Below are positions 41,221 through 50,206 of a stretch of DNA of 64,000 bases, piece by piece (position 1 is the first letter of the stretch; each line of letters starts with the position of its first letter). The notes below the pieces were generated by a model that was given only the letters and a program-made list of their open reading frames with translations, was not told the origin of the DNA and made no database searches. The position numbers and the translations under genes were made by a program. The stretch comes from DASTFY01 sp963813375 (GTDB lineage Bacteria > Actinomycetota > Acidimicrobiia > Acidimicrobiales > Ilumatobacteraceae): NCBI GenBank assembly GCA_963813375.1, contig CAWEYT010000002.1, positions 304,724 to 368,723 on the forward strand, read 5' to 3'.

Positions 41221-41682
41221 GTGACGATCGACGCCCGCCTGGACGAGCTCGGCATCGAGCTCCCCGAGCCCTTCCCACCCGCCGGTACCTACGTCCCGGC
41301 CGTGCAGGTGGAGGGTCTGCTGTTCCTGTCCGGCATGGGGCCGGTGCGATCCGACGGCACGTTCGTCGTCGGAAAGGTGGGCCGCGACCTCGACCTCGCT
41401 CAGGCGCAGGAGGCGGCGCGCCTGACCGGGCTGCAGATCCTGGCTGCGCTGCGCCGCGAGCTCGGCGACCTGGACCGGGTCCGGCGGTTGGTCAAGACGC
41501 TGGGCATGGTGAACTGCGCGCCCGGCTTCAACACCACACCGCAGGTCATCAACGGGTTCTCGGATCTCATGGTCGAGGTGTTCGGGGACGCCGGGCGAGG
41601 GGCCCGCTCCGCGGTCGGCCTCGCCGAGCTCCCCTTCGACATCGCCGTCGAGATCGAGGTGATCGTCGCGGTGACGGACTGA
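41221..41682 (+). CDS. RidA/YjgF-family protein
   Basis: A 153-residue protein: LPEPFPPAGTYVPAVQVEGL then LFLSGMGPVRSDGTFVVGKV, LDLAQAQEAARLTGLQILAA, VKTLGMVNCAPGFNTTPQVI and GARSAVGLAELPFDIAVEIE. The final Arg-Ser...Glu arrangement is the RidA pocket, which in active members deaminates reactive enamines or imines made by PLP enzymes. The SGMGPVRSDG wording is typical of the larger RidA2-like group, whose activity is less certain. It starts at a GTG 20 bases after the sigma-factor stop on the same strand. Confidence 0.9.
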   Translation: MTIDARLDELGIELPEPFPPAGTYVPAVQVEGLLFLSGMGPVRSDGTFVVGKVGRDLDLAQAQEAARLTGLQILAALRRELGDLDRVRRLVKTLGMVNCAPGFNTTPQVINGFSDLMVEVFGDAGRGARSAVGLAELPFDIAVEIEVIVAVTD

Positions 41683-41695
41683 CGAGCGCCGCCGG

Positions 41696-42100
41696 TCAGA
41701 CGCTCTTCAGCAGCGCGCTCAGCGCGCCGGCCTGAGCTCCGTCGACGTACTCCTCGAGCCGCGTGATCCGCCCGTCCCCGACCGTGCCGATGAAGCAGCC
41801 CACGACGCGGAGGGTGTCGCCGCTCGGCATCGTTCCGGTCAGGACGTGCTGCTCCACGAACCCGCCGGGCACTCCGCGCCGCCGCACCGCGTCCAGGCGC
41901 AGGTCGGGCACCATGCCCCGGAGCCGTGCGAACCCGGGCAGCGAGGCCTCGAGGGCGCGTTCCTGCTCGGTGAGGTTGATCCACAGCACGGACCCTGGCG
42001 CGCAGGCAGCCTGGAGCTCATCGAGATCACCGGCCAGGAGACCGTCGAAGAAGCGGTTGGCGATGGCCAGGTTCTCGTCGAGCTCCTCGTTCACACCCAT
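41696..42100 (-). CDS. SnoaL-like (NTF2-fold) protein
   Basis: A 134-residue protein: ENLAIANRFFDGLLAGDLDE then LQAACAPGSVLWINLTEQER, LRGMVPDLRLDAVRRRGVPG, FVEQHVLTGTMPSGDTLRVV and GDGRITRLEEYVDGAQAGAL. The sequence pattern (helix, curved strands, LEEYVD) is that of SnoaL-like polyketide-cyclase relatives. The ligand is unknown. The ATG at 42100 is supported by GGAGG a few bases upstream. It is convergent with ridA and divergent from the PEP-mobile-domain gene. Confidence 0.85.
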   Translation of the reverse strand: MGVNEELDENLAIANRFFDGLLAGDLDELQAACAPGSVLWINLTEQERALEASLPGFARLRGMVPDLRLDAVRRRGVPGGFVEQHVLTGTMPSGDTLRVVGCFIGTVGDGRITRLEEYVDGAQAGALSALLKSV

Positions 42101-42172
42101 CGTCCTCCCGTCATCGGCCTCCTCGCAGCGTAGGTTCGTCGTGACTGCTGGTGAGGTGGTGACGACCGACCC

Positions 42173-43898
42173 GTGAGCGACACGATCGAGCCCTATCCCG
42201 ACGGGCGGTGGTTCCCGAACGAGCACCGCGTGAGCGAGCGCTTCCCGTTGCTGTGCCGCGGCAACGCCGGCGAGGTCTACCCCAACGTCGTGAGCCCGCT
42301 CACCGGCTCGATCGTCGCCGAGCCGTTCTCGGAGGGCCAGCGCCGGCTCTCGATCGACGCCGGGCTCGCCACGCCGGAGCAGCTCCGCGAGTTCGACGGG
42401 CTGACGTTCTCGGTCGTCGGGATGTTCGCCGGATACCTCTACGCCAACGTGTCGCTCGCCCGCTCCGCGGCGGCACGGACGCCGGGGCTGACCGCGGCCG
42501 ACGTCGACCAGCAGCTGTTCGGCCTGACCGGTGCGCCGCCGAGCCGCCGCGGGCCCGGGGACCGCAGCCCACGAGCCGCCCTGCGCACGATGCGGTTCAT
42601 CGCCCCCCGGGTCCTGCGCCCGGACGACCGCCGGCTCACCGAGGTCCGGCGCCTCGTCGACGACGCGGTCGCGAAGGCGCCGGCCATTCCGACCGCGTCC
42701 GACGCCGAGCTGCTGGCCGTCGTCCATCGTGACCGCGCGCACCTCGACCGGCTGATGTACGAGCTGATCAGCGCCGGGTTCGCGGCCGGCGTGGGTCGGG
42801 CGATGCTGGAGCGGCTGGTGGCGGCGCAGGGCGGTGACGGGCTCATCAACCGGTTGACGGCCGGGCTGGGCACGATCGAGTCGGCCGAACCGGCGGCCGA
42901 CCTCTGGCAGCTCGGCCGGATGGTCGCGCAGGACGCCACGCTCACGGAGCTGTTCGACGCCGGCACCAAGGACCTCGACGCCCGCCTGCGGGCTGACCCT
43001 CTCGGCGACCGGCTTCGTCACCGCGCTGGACTCGTTCCGGCAACGCCACGGGGCACGAGGGCCGGAGGAGTGGGAGCTGGCGTCGGCGACGTGGGGCACC
43101 GACCCCGGTATCGCGCTGGCCCAGATCGACCGCCTGCGGCACGCACCGGCCGACCGCGCACCCGGTCGGGCGTCGACCGTCGCCGAGCGGGAGGCGGTGG
43201 TCGCCAAGGTCCGTGCCGGCCTCCCGCGGCCGAAGCGACCGATGTTCGACCGGGCGTTGCGGGCGGCGACGGTCGGCGAGGCGAACCGGGAGGCGACGAA
43301 GGCGGCGCTCGTCCGCCTGCTCTGGCCGATGCGCCAGGCGTTGGCGGAGCTCGGCCGCCGCAGCGGTCTCCCCCACGACGACTTCTTCCTCCTGCTGCTG
43401 TCCGAGCTGCCCGACGCCCTGGACGATCCAGCCGCCTTCGCCGAGGTGATCACCGAGCGGCGGGCCCGGCGGGACTACCTGCAGGCCCGCATCCCACCGT
43501 TCTGGTTCGAGGGCGAGATCCCCGATCCGCGCACCTGGGCCCGGCGGGCCGACGAGCTGAAGCCGGACCGGACACCGCGCACGCTCACCGGGCTGGGCGT
43601 GTGCTCCGGCACGGCCACCGGTCGGGCCCGGGTCGTCACGGATCCGGCCGAGCCCGGCGACCTCCAGCCGGACGAGATCCTGGTGGCGCCCATCACCGAT
43701 CCGTCCTGGACGCCGCTCTTCCTCGCCGTGGCCGGCGTCGTGGTCGACGTGGGCGCGCAGATGAGCCACGCCGCCATCGTGTCCCGCGAGCTGGGCATAC
43801 CCGCCGTGGTGAGCGTGACCGGCGCGTCGACCACCATCCCCGACGGCGTGCTGCTGACGGTCGACGGCGACCGCGGCACGGTCACCGTCCACGGCTGA
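42173..43898 (+). CDS. PEP-utilising-enzyme mobile-domain protein lacking an ATP-grasp domain (one frameshift)
   Basis: About 574 residues. The N-terminal region starts DTIEPYPDGRWFPNEHRVSE then FPLLCRGNAGEVYPNVVSPL, as in the middle domain of rifampicin phosphotransferase-like and PEP-synthase-like proteins. The C-terminal swivelling domain is LTGLGVCSGTATGRARVVTD, DEILVAPITDPSWTPLFLAV and DVGAQMSHAAIVSRELGIPA, where the His of SHAAI is the phosphocarrier. A one-base insertion near 43000 breaks the frame; removal joins RAD to PSATGFVTALDSF and gives 575 codons. The nucleotide-binding domain found in full-length enzymes is not encoded here or next door, so a phosphoryl donor partner or a non-catalytic role must be assumed. 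Confidence 0.8.
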
Positions 43899-43949
43899 CG
43901 CGCTCGCCTCGCCGCAGGGTTCGCGACAGCGGGTGTATGACTTCCGGCG

Positions 43950-46523
43950 ATGGGGCGCCTCCTCGAGCGGGACAGCGAGCTGGCCCGGCTCCACGGTTGG
44001 CTGATCGAAGCCGTCGCCGGCCACGGCCGCACCGCGTTCGTCGGCGGTGAGGCCGGCATCGGCAAGTCGGCCCTCGTCAGCGAGCTGGCCCGCGCGGCGC
44101 CGCCGGCGGTCCGGGTGGCCGTCGGCCGGTGCGACGCGCTGCAGACCCCCCGGGTGCTCGGCCCGTTCCTGGAGGTGGCGTCGGCGCTCGGTCTCGACAC
44201 GACGGCGGACCGCGACATGCTGCTGGCGACGCTGCTCGGCGCGCTGCGGGACGGCCCGCCGACCCTCGCCGTCATCGAGGACGCGCACTGGGCCGACGAC
44301 ACCACGATCGAGCTCATCGCGCTGCTCGGCCGGCGGGCGGTCGACCTCCCGCTGCTCCTCGTCGTGACGTACCGGGAGGACGAGGTCACGGCCGAGCACC
44401 CGCTGCGGCTCGTGCTCGGCGATCTCGCGTCGGCCAGCGGCGCCGTCTGGCTCGGGCTGCAGCCCCTGTCGCTCGAGGCGGTCCGGGAGCTGGCGGCGGA
44501 CACCGGCGCGCCGGCGGAGGAGGTCCACCGGCTCACCGGCGGCAACCCGTTCTTCGTGACCGAGGCGCTGGCCGCGCCGGCGACCGCCGTGCCGACGAGC
44601 GTCCGGCTGGCCGTGCTCGCGCAGGGTGAGCCGGCTCCCACCATCGGCGCGGGACGTGCTCGACGCCGTCGCCATCGTGCCCGGGCGGGCCGAACCGTGG
44701 CTGGTGGAGCCGCTGTGCGACCCCGCGCCCGGGGCGATCGACGCCTGCCTCGGCAGTGGCGTGCTCGTTGCCGAGGACGGGACCTACGCCTTCCGTCACG
44801 AACTGGCGCGCATGGCCGTCGAGCTCGACCTGCCGGACGAGCGGCGCCGGGCCCTCCACCAGCGCGCCGTCGCCGCGCTCGCCGACCACGCGGGCGCCGA
44901 TCCCGCGCGCATCGCCCACCACGCCGAGGCGGCGGGCGACGACGTGGCCCTGGCCCGCTCCGCCATGGAGGCCAGCCTGCGTGCCGCCAGCCGGACCGCC
45001 CACCGCGAAGCCGCCCGCCACGGCGAGCGGGCGCTGGCCGTCGGTCACGCTCTCACGGACGACGAGCTGGCCACGCTGAAGGTGACGCTGGCGTCGACGC
45101 TCGTGACGTGGCCCGCGCCAACGAAGGCGTCGCGCTGGCGCAGGAGGCGGTCGACCACTGGCACACGGTCGGCGACGACCGCCGGCAGGCGGCGGCGATG
45201 AGCGTCGCTCGGCTACATGCTGCTCGTCACGGGGGACACGGAGGCAGGCATCGCCATGGAGGAGCGGGCGTGCGCCCTCCTCGAGCGGTACCCGCCCGGG
45301 CCCGGAGCTGCTGAGCGTGTACGTCCGCATGACGTCGTTCAACATGCTGGCCCGCGACCGTGACGCGGCGGCGATGTGGGGCGAGCGGGCCGTCGCGCTC
45401 GGCGACCGAGCTCGACGACAAGATGCTGCTGGGCAGGGCACTCATCGAGTACGGGATCGCCGACGTCATGGACGGTCGCTTCGAGGGCCTGGACCGCGTG
45501 CGCGGAGGGCATCGACGTCGGGCGCCGTCACGACTTCGGCGCGGTGGTGTCGCTCGGGCTCGGGCAGATCGGCAGCGGGTGCGGCGAGATGCGCCGCTAT
45601 GACGAGGCCGTGCCGGCGCTGATCGACGCGGTGAGCTGGAACACCGAGCACAACTACGAGTTCAACCGTCGCTACTCCCTCGCGTGGCTGGGTCGCTGCC
45701 GCTTCGACCTCGGTCAGTGGGAGGAGGCGGAGGCGCACGTCCGCGACGCCGTGGCCGGCTCGCGGACGGTGCTGATCGCCTCGATGGTGGGGCTCACGAC
45801 GCTCGGCTGGCTCCGGGCGCGGCGAGGCGACGACGACGTCTGGCCGCCGCTCGACGAGGCCTGGTGCTGGCCCGGCAGTCGGGCCATCTGCAGCGCCTGT
45901 GGCCGGTGGCGGTGGCTCGCGCCGAGGCCGGCTGGCTGGCCGGCGACATCGGTCCGCACGTCGCCCTGCTGGAGGAGACGCTCGAGCTGGCCCGTCGCTG
46001 CCGGCACCGGATCGCCGTCGGCGAGATGGGGCTGTGGCTGCAACGGGCCGGTCACGGCGCGGTCGTGCCCGTCGACGAGGCGGCCGAGCCGTTCGCCTCT
46101 TGGCTGGCCGGCGACTGGGCGGGCGCGGCGGCGGGCTTCCGGCGCATGGGTTGCCCGTACGAGACGGCGAGCGCGCTGGCCGACAGCGGCGACACGACCT
46201 CGCTCCGGGAGGCGCTGGCCACGTTCGAACGGCTCGGCGCACGGCCGATGGCGGACCGGGTGGCCACCGCCTGCGGGAGCTGGGGGTGCGGGTGCCGAGC
46301 GAGGCCGGTCACGACGACCGGCCCGTCCGGACTCAGCGAGCGGGAGGTGGAGGTGCTCAAGCTGGTGGCGGCCGGCTTCACCAACCCGCAGATCGCGTCG
46401 ACGCTCTACATCAGCCGCAAGACGGCCGAGCACCACGTCTCGAACATCCTGGCCAAGCTGGGCGTGACGTCACGGACGGAGGCCGCGGCGGCCGCGGTGC
46501 GCCTGGGGTTCGCTCCCGCCTGA
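43950..46523 (+). CDS. LuxR-family regulator with AAA/STAND ATPase domain (about seven indels)
   Basis: A large regulator of about 858 codons. The N-terminal ATPase domain has LLERDSELARLHGWLIEAVA, Walker A FVGGEAGIGKSALVSELARA, and Walker B LAVIEDAHWADDTTIELIAL. The middle is helical, TPR-like (EHNYEFNRRYSLAWLGRCRF, DLGQWEEAEAHVRDAVAGSR). The C-terminus is a LuxR helix-turn-helix: SGLSEREVEVLKLVAAGFTN then PQIASTLYISRKTAEHHVSN and ILAKLGVTSRTEAAAAAVRL. Frame breaks occur near 44632, 45110, 45200, 45410, 45505, 45860 and 46275-46300. Each yields conserved text with one base changed, and the total is a multiple of three. Ligand unknown. A perfect palindrome lies 35 bases after the stop, before a DUF4242 gene that is its probable target. 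Confidence 0.85.
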
Positions 46524-46558
46524 CGCGCCGGGGCCGTGGGCGACGATGGGTGAGGCCG

Positions 46559-46576
46559 ATGGGGCACCTGCCCCAT
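46559..46576. promoter_or_regulatory. Perfect palindrome ATGGGGCA-CC-TGCCCCAT, candidate LuxR operator
   Basis: Eight-bp perfect arms with a 2-bp centre, 35 bp upstream of the DUF4242 start and just after the LuxR-type regulator gene. Size and symmetry fit a LuxR-type HTH dimer, and the position fits an activator site. Confidence 0.6.
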
Positions 46577-46610
46577 GTGCTGCTGGCTGGGCGTCCGTAC
46601 CGTCGCCGGC

Positions 46611-46907
46611 ATGACACAGACCATGAACCGATACCTCATCGAACGGACCCTCCCCGGCGCCGGGCGCCTCTCGGCCGACGAGCTCCGGGCCATCGCCCAG
46701 AAGTCGAACGAGGTCCTCGCCGGCATGGCTCCTCGCGCCCAGTGGGTGCAGAGCTTCGTGACGGACGACGCCATCTTCTGCGTCTACCTGGCCGAGGACG
46801 AAGCAGCAGTCCGCGAGCACGGGGACTGCGGCGGTTTCCCGGTCGACACTGTCCGCGAGGTGCGGGTCGTCATCGATCCGATGACCGCCCGCAACGGGAG
46901 CGCGTGA
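46611..46907 (+). CDS. DUF4242 (SCO4226-like) protein
   Basis: A 98-residue ferredoxin-like-fold protein: MNRYLIERTLPGAGRLSADE then LRAIAQKSNEVLAGMAPRAQ, WVQSFVTDDAIFCVYLAEDE and REHGDCGGFPVDTVREVRVV. This matches the DUF4242 family, one member of which (Streptomyces SCO4226) binds nickel; I see a conserved His/Cys pair (EHGDC). Biological role unknown. The ATG at 46611 or the one four codons later may be used. It lies directly after a LuxR-type regulator gene and a perfect palindrome, with a secreted-protein gene following one base after its stop. Confidence 0.85.
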   Translation: MTQTMNRYLIERTLPGAGRLSADELRAIAQKSNEVLAGMAPRAQWVQSFVTDDAIFCVYLAEDEAAVREHGDCGGFPVDTVREVRVVIDPMTARNGSA

Positions 46908-46908
46908 C

Positions 46909-47457
46909 GTGCGCCGGGCACGCTGGCTCACCGCCGGTGCCATCGCCGCTGGGACCGCGGCCGTCGCTGCCGTGGTGGTGCCGGCAGCGACGGCCGGTAG
47001 CGCCGACAACGATCCGCTGAACCAGGTCCGCCGGGCCACCAGCGCCTACAAGGACGTCGACAAGGCGACGGCCGCCGGGTACGTGCAGTTCTTCGGTTGC
47101 GTGCACGAGCCCCTGGCCGGCTCGATGGGCATCCACTTCGTCAACGCCGGCCTCGTCGGGGACACCGCGGTCGACGCCCGGAAACCCGAAGCCCTCATGT
47201 ACGAGGTGCGCCCGGGCGGCAAGCTGGAGCTCCTCGGCGTCGAGTACGTCGTCTTCAAGGCCGAGTGGGACGCCGCCAACCCCGCGCCGCCCGAGCTGTT
47301 CGGCCAGGAGTTCAACGTGGTCGAGGAGCCGAACCGCTACGGCATCCCCACCTTCTACGAGCTCCATGCCTGGGCCTGGAAGCCCAACCCGACCGGCGCC
47401 CACGAGGACTGGAACCCCACGGTGCTCTGCCCCGGGACCGAGGGCCACACGCACTGA
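46909..47457 (+). CDS. Secreted protein of unknown function
   Basis: A 182-residue protein with a Sec-type signal peptide: RRARWLTAGAIAAGTAAVAA, then VVVPAATAG with likely cleavage after ATA. The mature part begins DNDPLNQVRRATSAYKDVDK and has FFGCVHEPLAGSMGIHFVNA, KLELLGVEYVVFKAEWDAAN, GIPTFYELHAWAWKPNPTGA and a final TVLCPGTEGHTH. Two Cys and several His (CVH, GIHF, ELHAW, GHTH) suggest a disulfide and possibly a metal site. I recall similar unnamed proteins in actinobacteria and proteobacteria but no function. It starts at a GTG right behind the DUF4242 stop, so the two are one operon; a strong hairpin follows. Confidence 0.8.
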   Translation: MRRARWLTAGAIAAGTAAVAAVVVPAATAGSADNDPLNQVRRATSAYKDVDKATAAGYVQFFGCVHEPLAGSMGIHFVNAGLVGDTAVDARKPEALMYEVRPGGKLELLGVEYVVFKAEWDAANPAPPELFGQEFNVVEEPNRYGIPTFYELHAWAWKPNPTGAHEDWNPTVLCPGTEGHTH

Positions 47458-47480
47458 CGGCGTGGTGAACGTACGGCTGC

Positions 47481-47505
47481 GAGCGGCGCGCGGTTCGCGC
47501 CGCTC
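47481..47505 (+). terminator. Strong GC-rich hairpin, probable intrinsic terminator
   Basis: GAGCGGCGCG-CGGTT-CGCGCCGCTC is a perfect 10-bp stem with a 5-base loop, 24 bases after the secreted-protein stop. It lacks a U-tract, common for actinobacterial terminators. Confidence 0.7.
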
Positions 47506-47567
47506 GTGTGCGTCATGCCACACCGCCGATCACGAACTCGGGCGGGCCGCGGGCGCGTACCCCGGGT

Positions 47568-48179
47568 GTGGACATCGGTGGCGAGCTCGTGGCCTGGGTG
47601 GCGACCGCGCTGGCCGCGACGTCGGCGCTCCCGCAGCTCCGCCGGCTCCGCAGCACCCGCGACCTGGCCGGCGTCTCGCTCGCCGGACCGGCCATCGGCG
47701 CTGTCAGTGAGGCAGCCTGGCTCGTCTACGTGACCGAGGTCGGGCTGTGGTCGGCGGCGGCGGAGCCGGTCCTGATGGTCGTCACGAACGTCGCGCTGGC
47801 CGGAGCGATCTGCAGGACCGGCGGTCGACCCGGCCGTGCGGTCGTGGTCGGTGCCGGCTGGGCGGCAGTGCTGACGCTGGTCACGGCGGTCGGCGGTTGG
47901 GCCGCCTTGGGCGCCCTGCTGGGCATCGCCTATGGCGTCCAGGTGGCGCCGTGCATCTGGTCCGCGTTCCGCGTGCGCGAGCCGACGGGCATCGCGCTGC
48001 ACACGTGGACCTTGAGCCTCATCGAGGCCGTGCTCTGGGGTGCCTACGGGCTCACCCACTCGGACGTGCCGATCGTGCTCTACGCCGCGATCGGGACGGT
48101 CTCGTCGGCGGCGATCCTGGCCCGCCGGCTCCGCGTTCCGCGACCGACCGCCGCCAGGCCGGCTCACATCTTGCGCTGA
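47568..48179 (+). CDS. PQ-loop/SWEET-like membrane transporter, two repeats
   Basis: A 203-residue membrane protein with about six to seven hydrophobic segments. The first three-helix bundle has WVATALAATSALPQLRRLRS (PQ motif) and AWLVYVTEVGLWSAAAEPVL; the second has LLGIAYGVQVAPCIWSAFRV (a PQ-like motif, VAP) and LSLIEAVLWGAYGLTHSDVP. Bacterial SemiSWEETs have a single bundle of about 90 residues and work as dimers; this is a fused two-bundle form resembling eukaryotic SWEETs. It might move a sugar or another small solute. It starts at a GTG and stands alone after the terminator hairpin. Confidence 0.75.
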   Translation: MDIGGELVAWVATALAATSALPQLRRLRSTRDLAGVSLAGPAIGAVSEAAWLVYVTEVGLWSAAAEPVLMVVTNVALAGAICRTGGRPGRAVVVGAGWAAVLTLVTAVGGWAALGALLGIAYGVQVAPCIWSAFRVREPTGIALHTWTLSLIEAVLWGAYGLTHSDVPIVLYAAIGTVSSAAILARRLRVPRPTAARPAHILR

Positions 48180-48306
48180 CGCCAACCGTCCGGGCCCTGC
48201 CCGCCCGAGTGCAAAGCTTGGCACCAGCGTCGGTGATCCGCGCCGACCAGGCAGGGGGTCCGGGCGATGCTCGTCGGGCGTCCGTGCCACCGACCGGGAG
48301 GGACAC

Positions 48307-48801
48307 GTGAGCGGCGAACCTGCGGAGAGCGCCACCTCCAGCTTCGTGCTGACCGAGGACGAAGGCAACGCCTTCTGGTTCCTCAACACGCTCACCATCA
48401 ACAAGGTCGAGGGCGAGCACACCCACGGTGGACTCACGATCGTCGACCATCGCGTGCCGGCCGGCTTCGCCCCGCCACCACACATCCACGCGGGCGCCGA
48501 CGAGGCCTTCTACATCCTCGAGGGCGAGTTCGAGGGGTTCTGCGGCGACAGCCGATGGCGCGCCGGCCCGGGTGCACTCGTGTTCCTGCCCAGGGACGTC
48601 CCCCACGGTTTCAGCGTGTCGGACGCAGGCCCGGGCCGGACCCTGCTGATCCTCGCGCCGGCCGGGTTCGAGCAGTTCGTGGCCGCGCTCGGAGAACCGG
48701 CGGCTGACCTCACGCTGCCTCAGCCCGTCGAGCCCGATGTCGGTCGTGTCATCGAGCTCGCCGCCGCCCACGGCATCCAGATCCTCCCGCCTCCGGGCTA
48801 G
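48307..48801 (+). CDS. Cupin-domain protein
   Basis: A 164-residue single-cupin protein: LTIVDHRVPAGFAPPPHIHA then GADEAFYILEGEFEGFCGDS forms cupin motif 1 (PPHIHx..DE.FYILEGE), and ALVFLPRDVPHGFSVSDAGP forms motif 2 (P..VPHGF). The three His and one Glu for metal binding are present. The C-terminal 40 residues are helical (GFEQFVAALGEPAADL). Reaction unknown; similar proteins include quercetin-dioxygenase-like cupins. The GTG at 48307 follows GGGAGGGA. It is convergent with the dehydrogenase gene, 12 bases away. Confidence 0.88.
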   Translation: MSGEPAESATSSFVLTEDEGNAFWFLNTLTINKVEGEHTHGGLTIVDHRVPAGFAPPPHIHAGADEAFYILEGEFEGFCGDSRWRAGPGALVFLPRDVPHGFSVSDAGPGRTLLILAPAGFEQFVAALGEPAADLTLPQPVEPDVGRVIELAAAHGIQILPPPG

Positions 48802-48813
48802 ACACCGCCCTCC

Positions 48814-49699
48814 TCACAATCCGGAGAGCTGTCGCACGGCCCGGGCGAGGGCCGAGTTGTCGTCCTCGCCGTGACCCTGGGCGATGAGCCCATCCTCCAG
48901 GCTGGCCGCGAGGGCCGCGACCGGCAGCGCCGCCCCGGCGTCGCGGGCCAGGTCGAGGGCGATGGCGAGATCCTTGCGGTGGAGCTCGAGCTTGAAGCCG
49001 AGCGGGTAGTCGTCGTCGATCATGCGGCCGCTGCGGTTCTGGAGCACCCAGCTCCCCGCCGCGCCGCCGAGGAGCGCGGCGACGACCTGCTGCGGATCGA
49101 CCCCGGACTTCAGGGCCAGCACGATGCCCTCGGCGACCCCCAGGTAGGTGCCGGCCAGGATCACCTGGTTGACGGCCTTGGTGACCTGGCCCGAGCCGAC
49201 CGGACCGAGGTGGGTGATGGTCTTCCCCATGGCCTCCAGCACGGGCCGGGCCCGCTCGAGGTCGTCGGCCTCGCCGCCGACCATGATCGTGAGGGTCCCG
49301 TTCACCGCACCCTCCGAGCCACCCGAGACCGGGGCATCGAGCATGCGCACGCCGCGTCTCGTCCAGCCGGGCCGCGATGTTCCGCGCCGCGACGGGACTG
49401 ATGGTGGAGCAGTCGACGAGCAGCGAGCCGGGCCGGAAGCCTTCCGCCAGCCCGTCGGGACCGAACACGACGGCCTCGACGTCGGGGGAGTCGCGCACGC
49501 ACGTGACGACGACGTCGCTGGCCGCCGCCAGCGCAGCCGGGCCGCTGGCCTCGCTGGCACCGAGGTCGAGCAGCGCGCCCGTCCGGCCCGGGGTGCGGTT
49601 CCACACCGTCAGAGGGAACCCGGCCCGAGCGAGGTTGGCCGCCATCGCCGCGCCCATCGTGCCCATCCCGGCGAAGCCGATCCGCTCCTTGGCATCCAT
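48814..49699 (-). CDS. NAD(P)-dependent beta-hydroxyacid dehydrogenase (3-hydroxyisobutyrate type), one frameshift
   Basis: About 294 residues. A Rossmann domain starts ERIGFAGMGTMGAAMAANLA, followed by FPLTVWNRTPGR and DVVVTCVRDSPDVEAVVFGP. The catalytic motifs are MLDAPVSGGSEGAVNGTLTI and GPVGSGQVTKAVNQVILAGT (Lys in the GQ.TKAVNQ motif), then FKLELHRKDLAIALDLA. Removing one base at about 49354 joins ARLDET to GVRMLDAPVSGG, giving exactly 295 codons. It oxidises 3-hydroxyisobutyrate, tartronate semialdehyde or a similar substrate, and would suit valine catabolism alongside the leucine genes upstream, though it is 10 kb away. Confidence 0.88.
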
Positions 49700-49778
49700 C
49701 GCCGGGACAGTAGAGCGTGGTTGCAGGCGCACCGTCGGCCGGCGCCCGGGGCGCGGCCGCCAACGCCGTCGCTCGCAT

Positions 49779-49829
49779 CGTTCATGGCGTCAGATCTGGC
49801 GACATGCGCCGAATCGGACGACATGAACG
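49779..49829. repeat. 51-bp hairpin repeat, copy 2
   Basis: Begins CGTTCATGGC and ends CGACATGAACG; outer stem CGTTCATG/CATGAACG, second stem CGTC/GACG, inner stem GGCG-ACATG-CGCC. It is the same length and has nearly the same ends as the copy at 30770-30820, with a different but still pairing interior. It lies between the divergent dehydrogenase and ArsR genes. Confidence 0.65.
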
Positions 49830-49850
49830 GCTCGTGCCCGCATGATTCAG

Positions 49851-49878
49851 TTGACACTTACGTAAGTGTCTGCTTAAT
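49851..49878 (+). promoter_or_regulatory. Promoter with overlapping perfect 18-bp palindrome (ArsR operator)
   Basis: GACACTTACGTAAGTGTC (49853-49870) is a perfect palindrome. It overlaps a -35-like TTGACA (49851-49856); CTTAAT (49873-49878) serves as -10 with 16-bp spacing. The ArsR gene's GTG is 11 bases further on, consistent with a leaderless message. Binding here would block RNA polymerase. Confidence 0.75.
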
Positions 49879-49888
49879 CTCTGCCTCT

Positions 49889-50206
49889 GTGGACGCAGCG
49901 CTCAAGGCCTTGGCCGAGCCTCGGCGGCGGGAGATCCTCCGCCTGGTGTGGTCGCAGGAGCGGCCGGCAACTGACATCGCGGATCACTTCGCCGAGGTCA
50001 CGCGTTCGGCCATCTCCCAGCACCTCGGCGTCCTCAAGGAGGCCGGGCTGGTGAGCGAGCGGCGCGACGGCACCCGGCGGCTGTACGTCGCCCGCCACGA
50101 CGAGATGAAGAAGCTCCGCGACTTCCTCGACGACTACTGGACGAGTGGGCTGGAGCGACTGCGAGACGTCGCCGAGGCCGCGCAACGAGACAAGGAGAAG
50201 CGCTGA
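49889..50206 (+). CDS. ArsR-family transcriptional repressor
   Basis: A 105-residue winged-helix protein: AALKALAEPRRREILRLVWS then ERPATDIADHFAEVTRSAIS, QHLGVLKEAGLVSERRDGTR and RLYVARHDEMKKLRDFLDDY. No metal-binding Cys pair (as in the CxC of ArsR) is present. It belongs with the ArsR regulators that pair with SRPBCC-domain proteins (SdpR-like group). It should repress its own operon through the palindrome over its promoter. Its stop overlaps the next gene's ATG by one base. Confidence 0.92.
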   Translation: MDAALKALAEPRRREILRLVWSQERPATDIADHFAEVTRSAISQHLGVLKEAGLVSERRDGTRRLYVARHDEMKKLRDFLDDYWTSGLERLRDVAEAAQRDKEKR

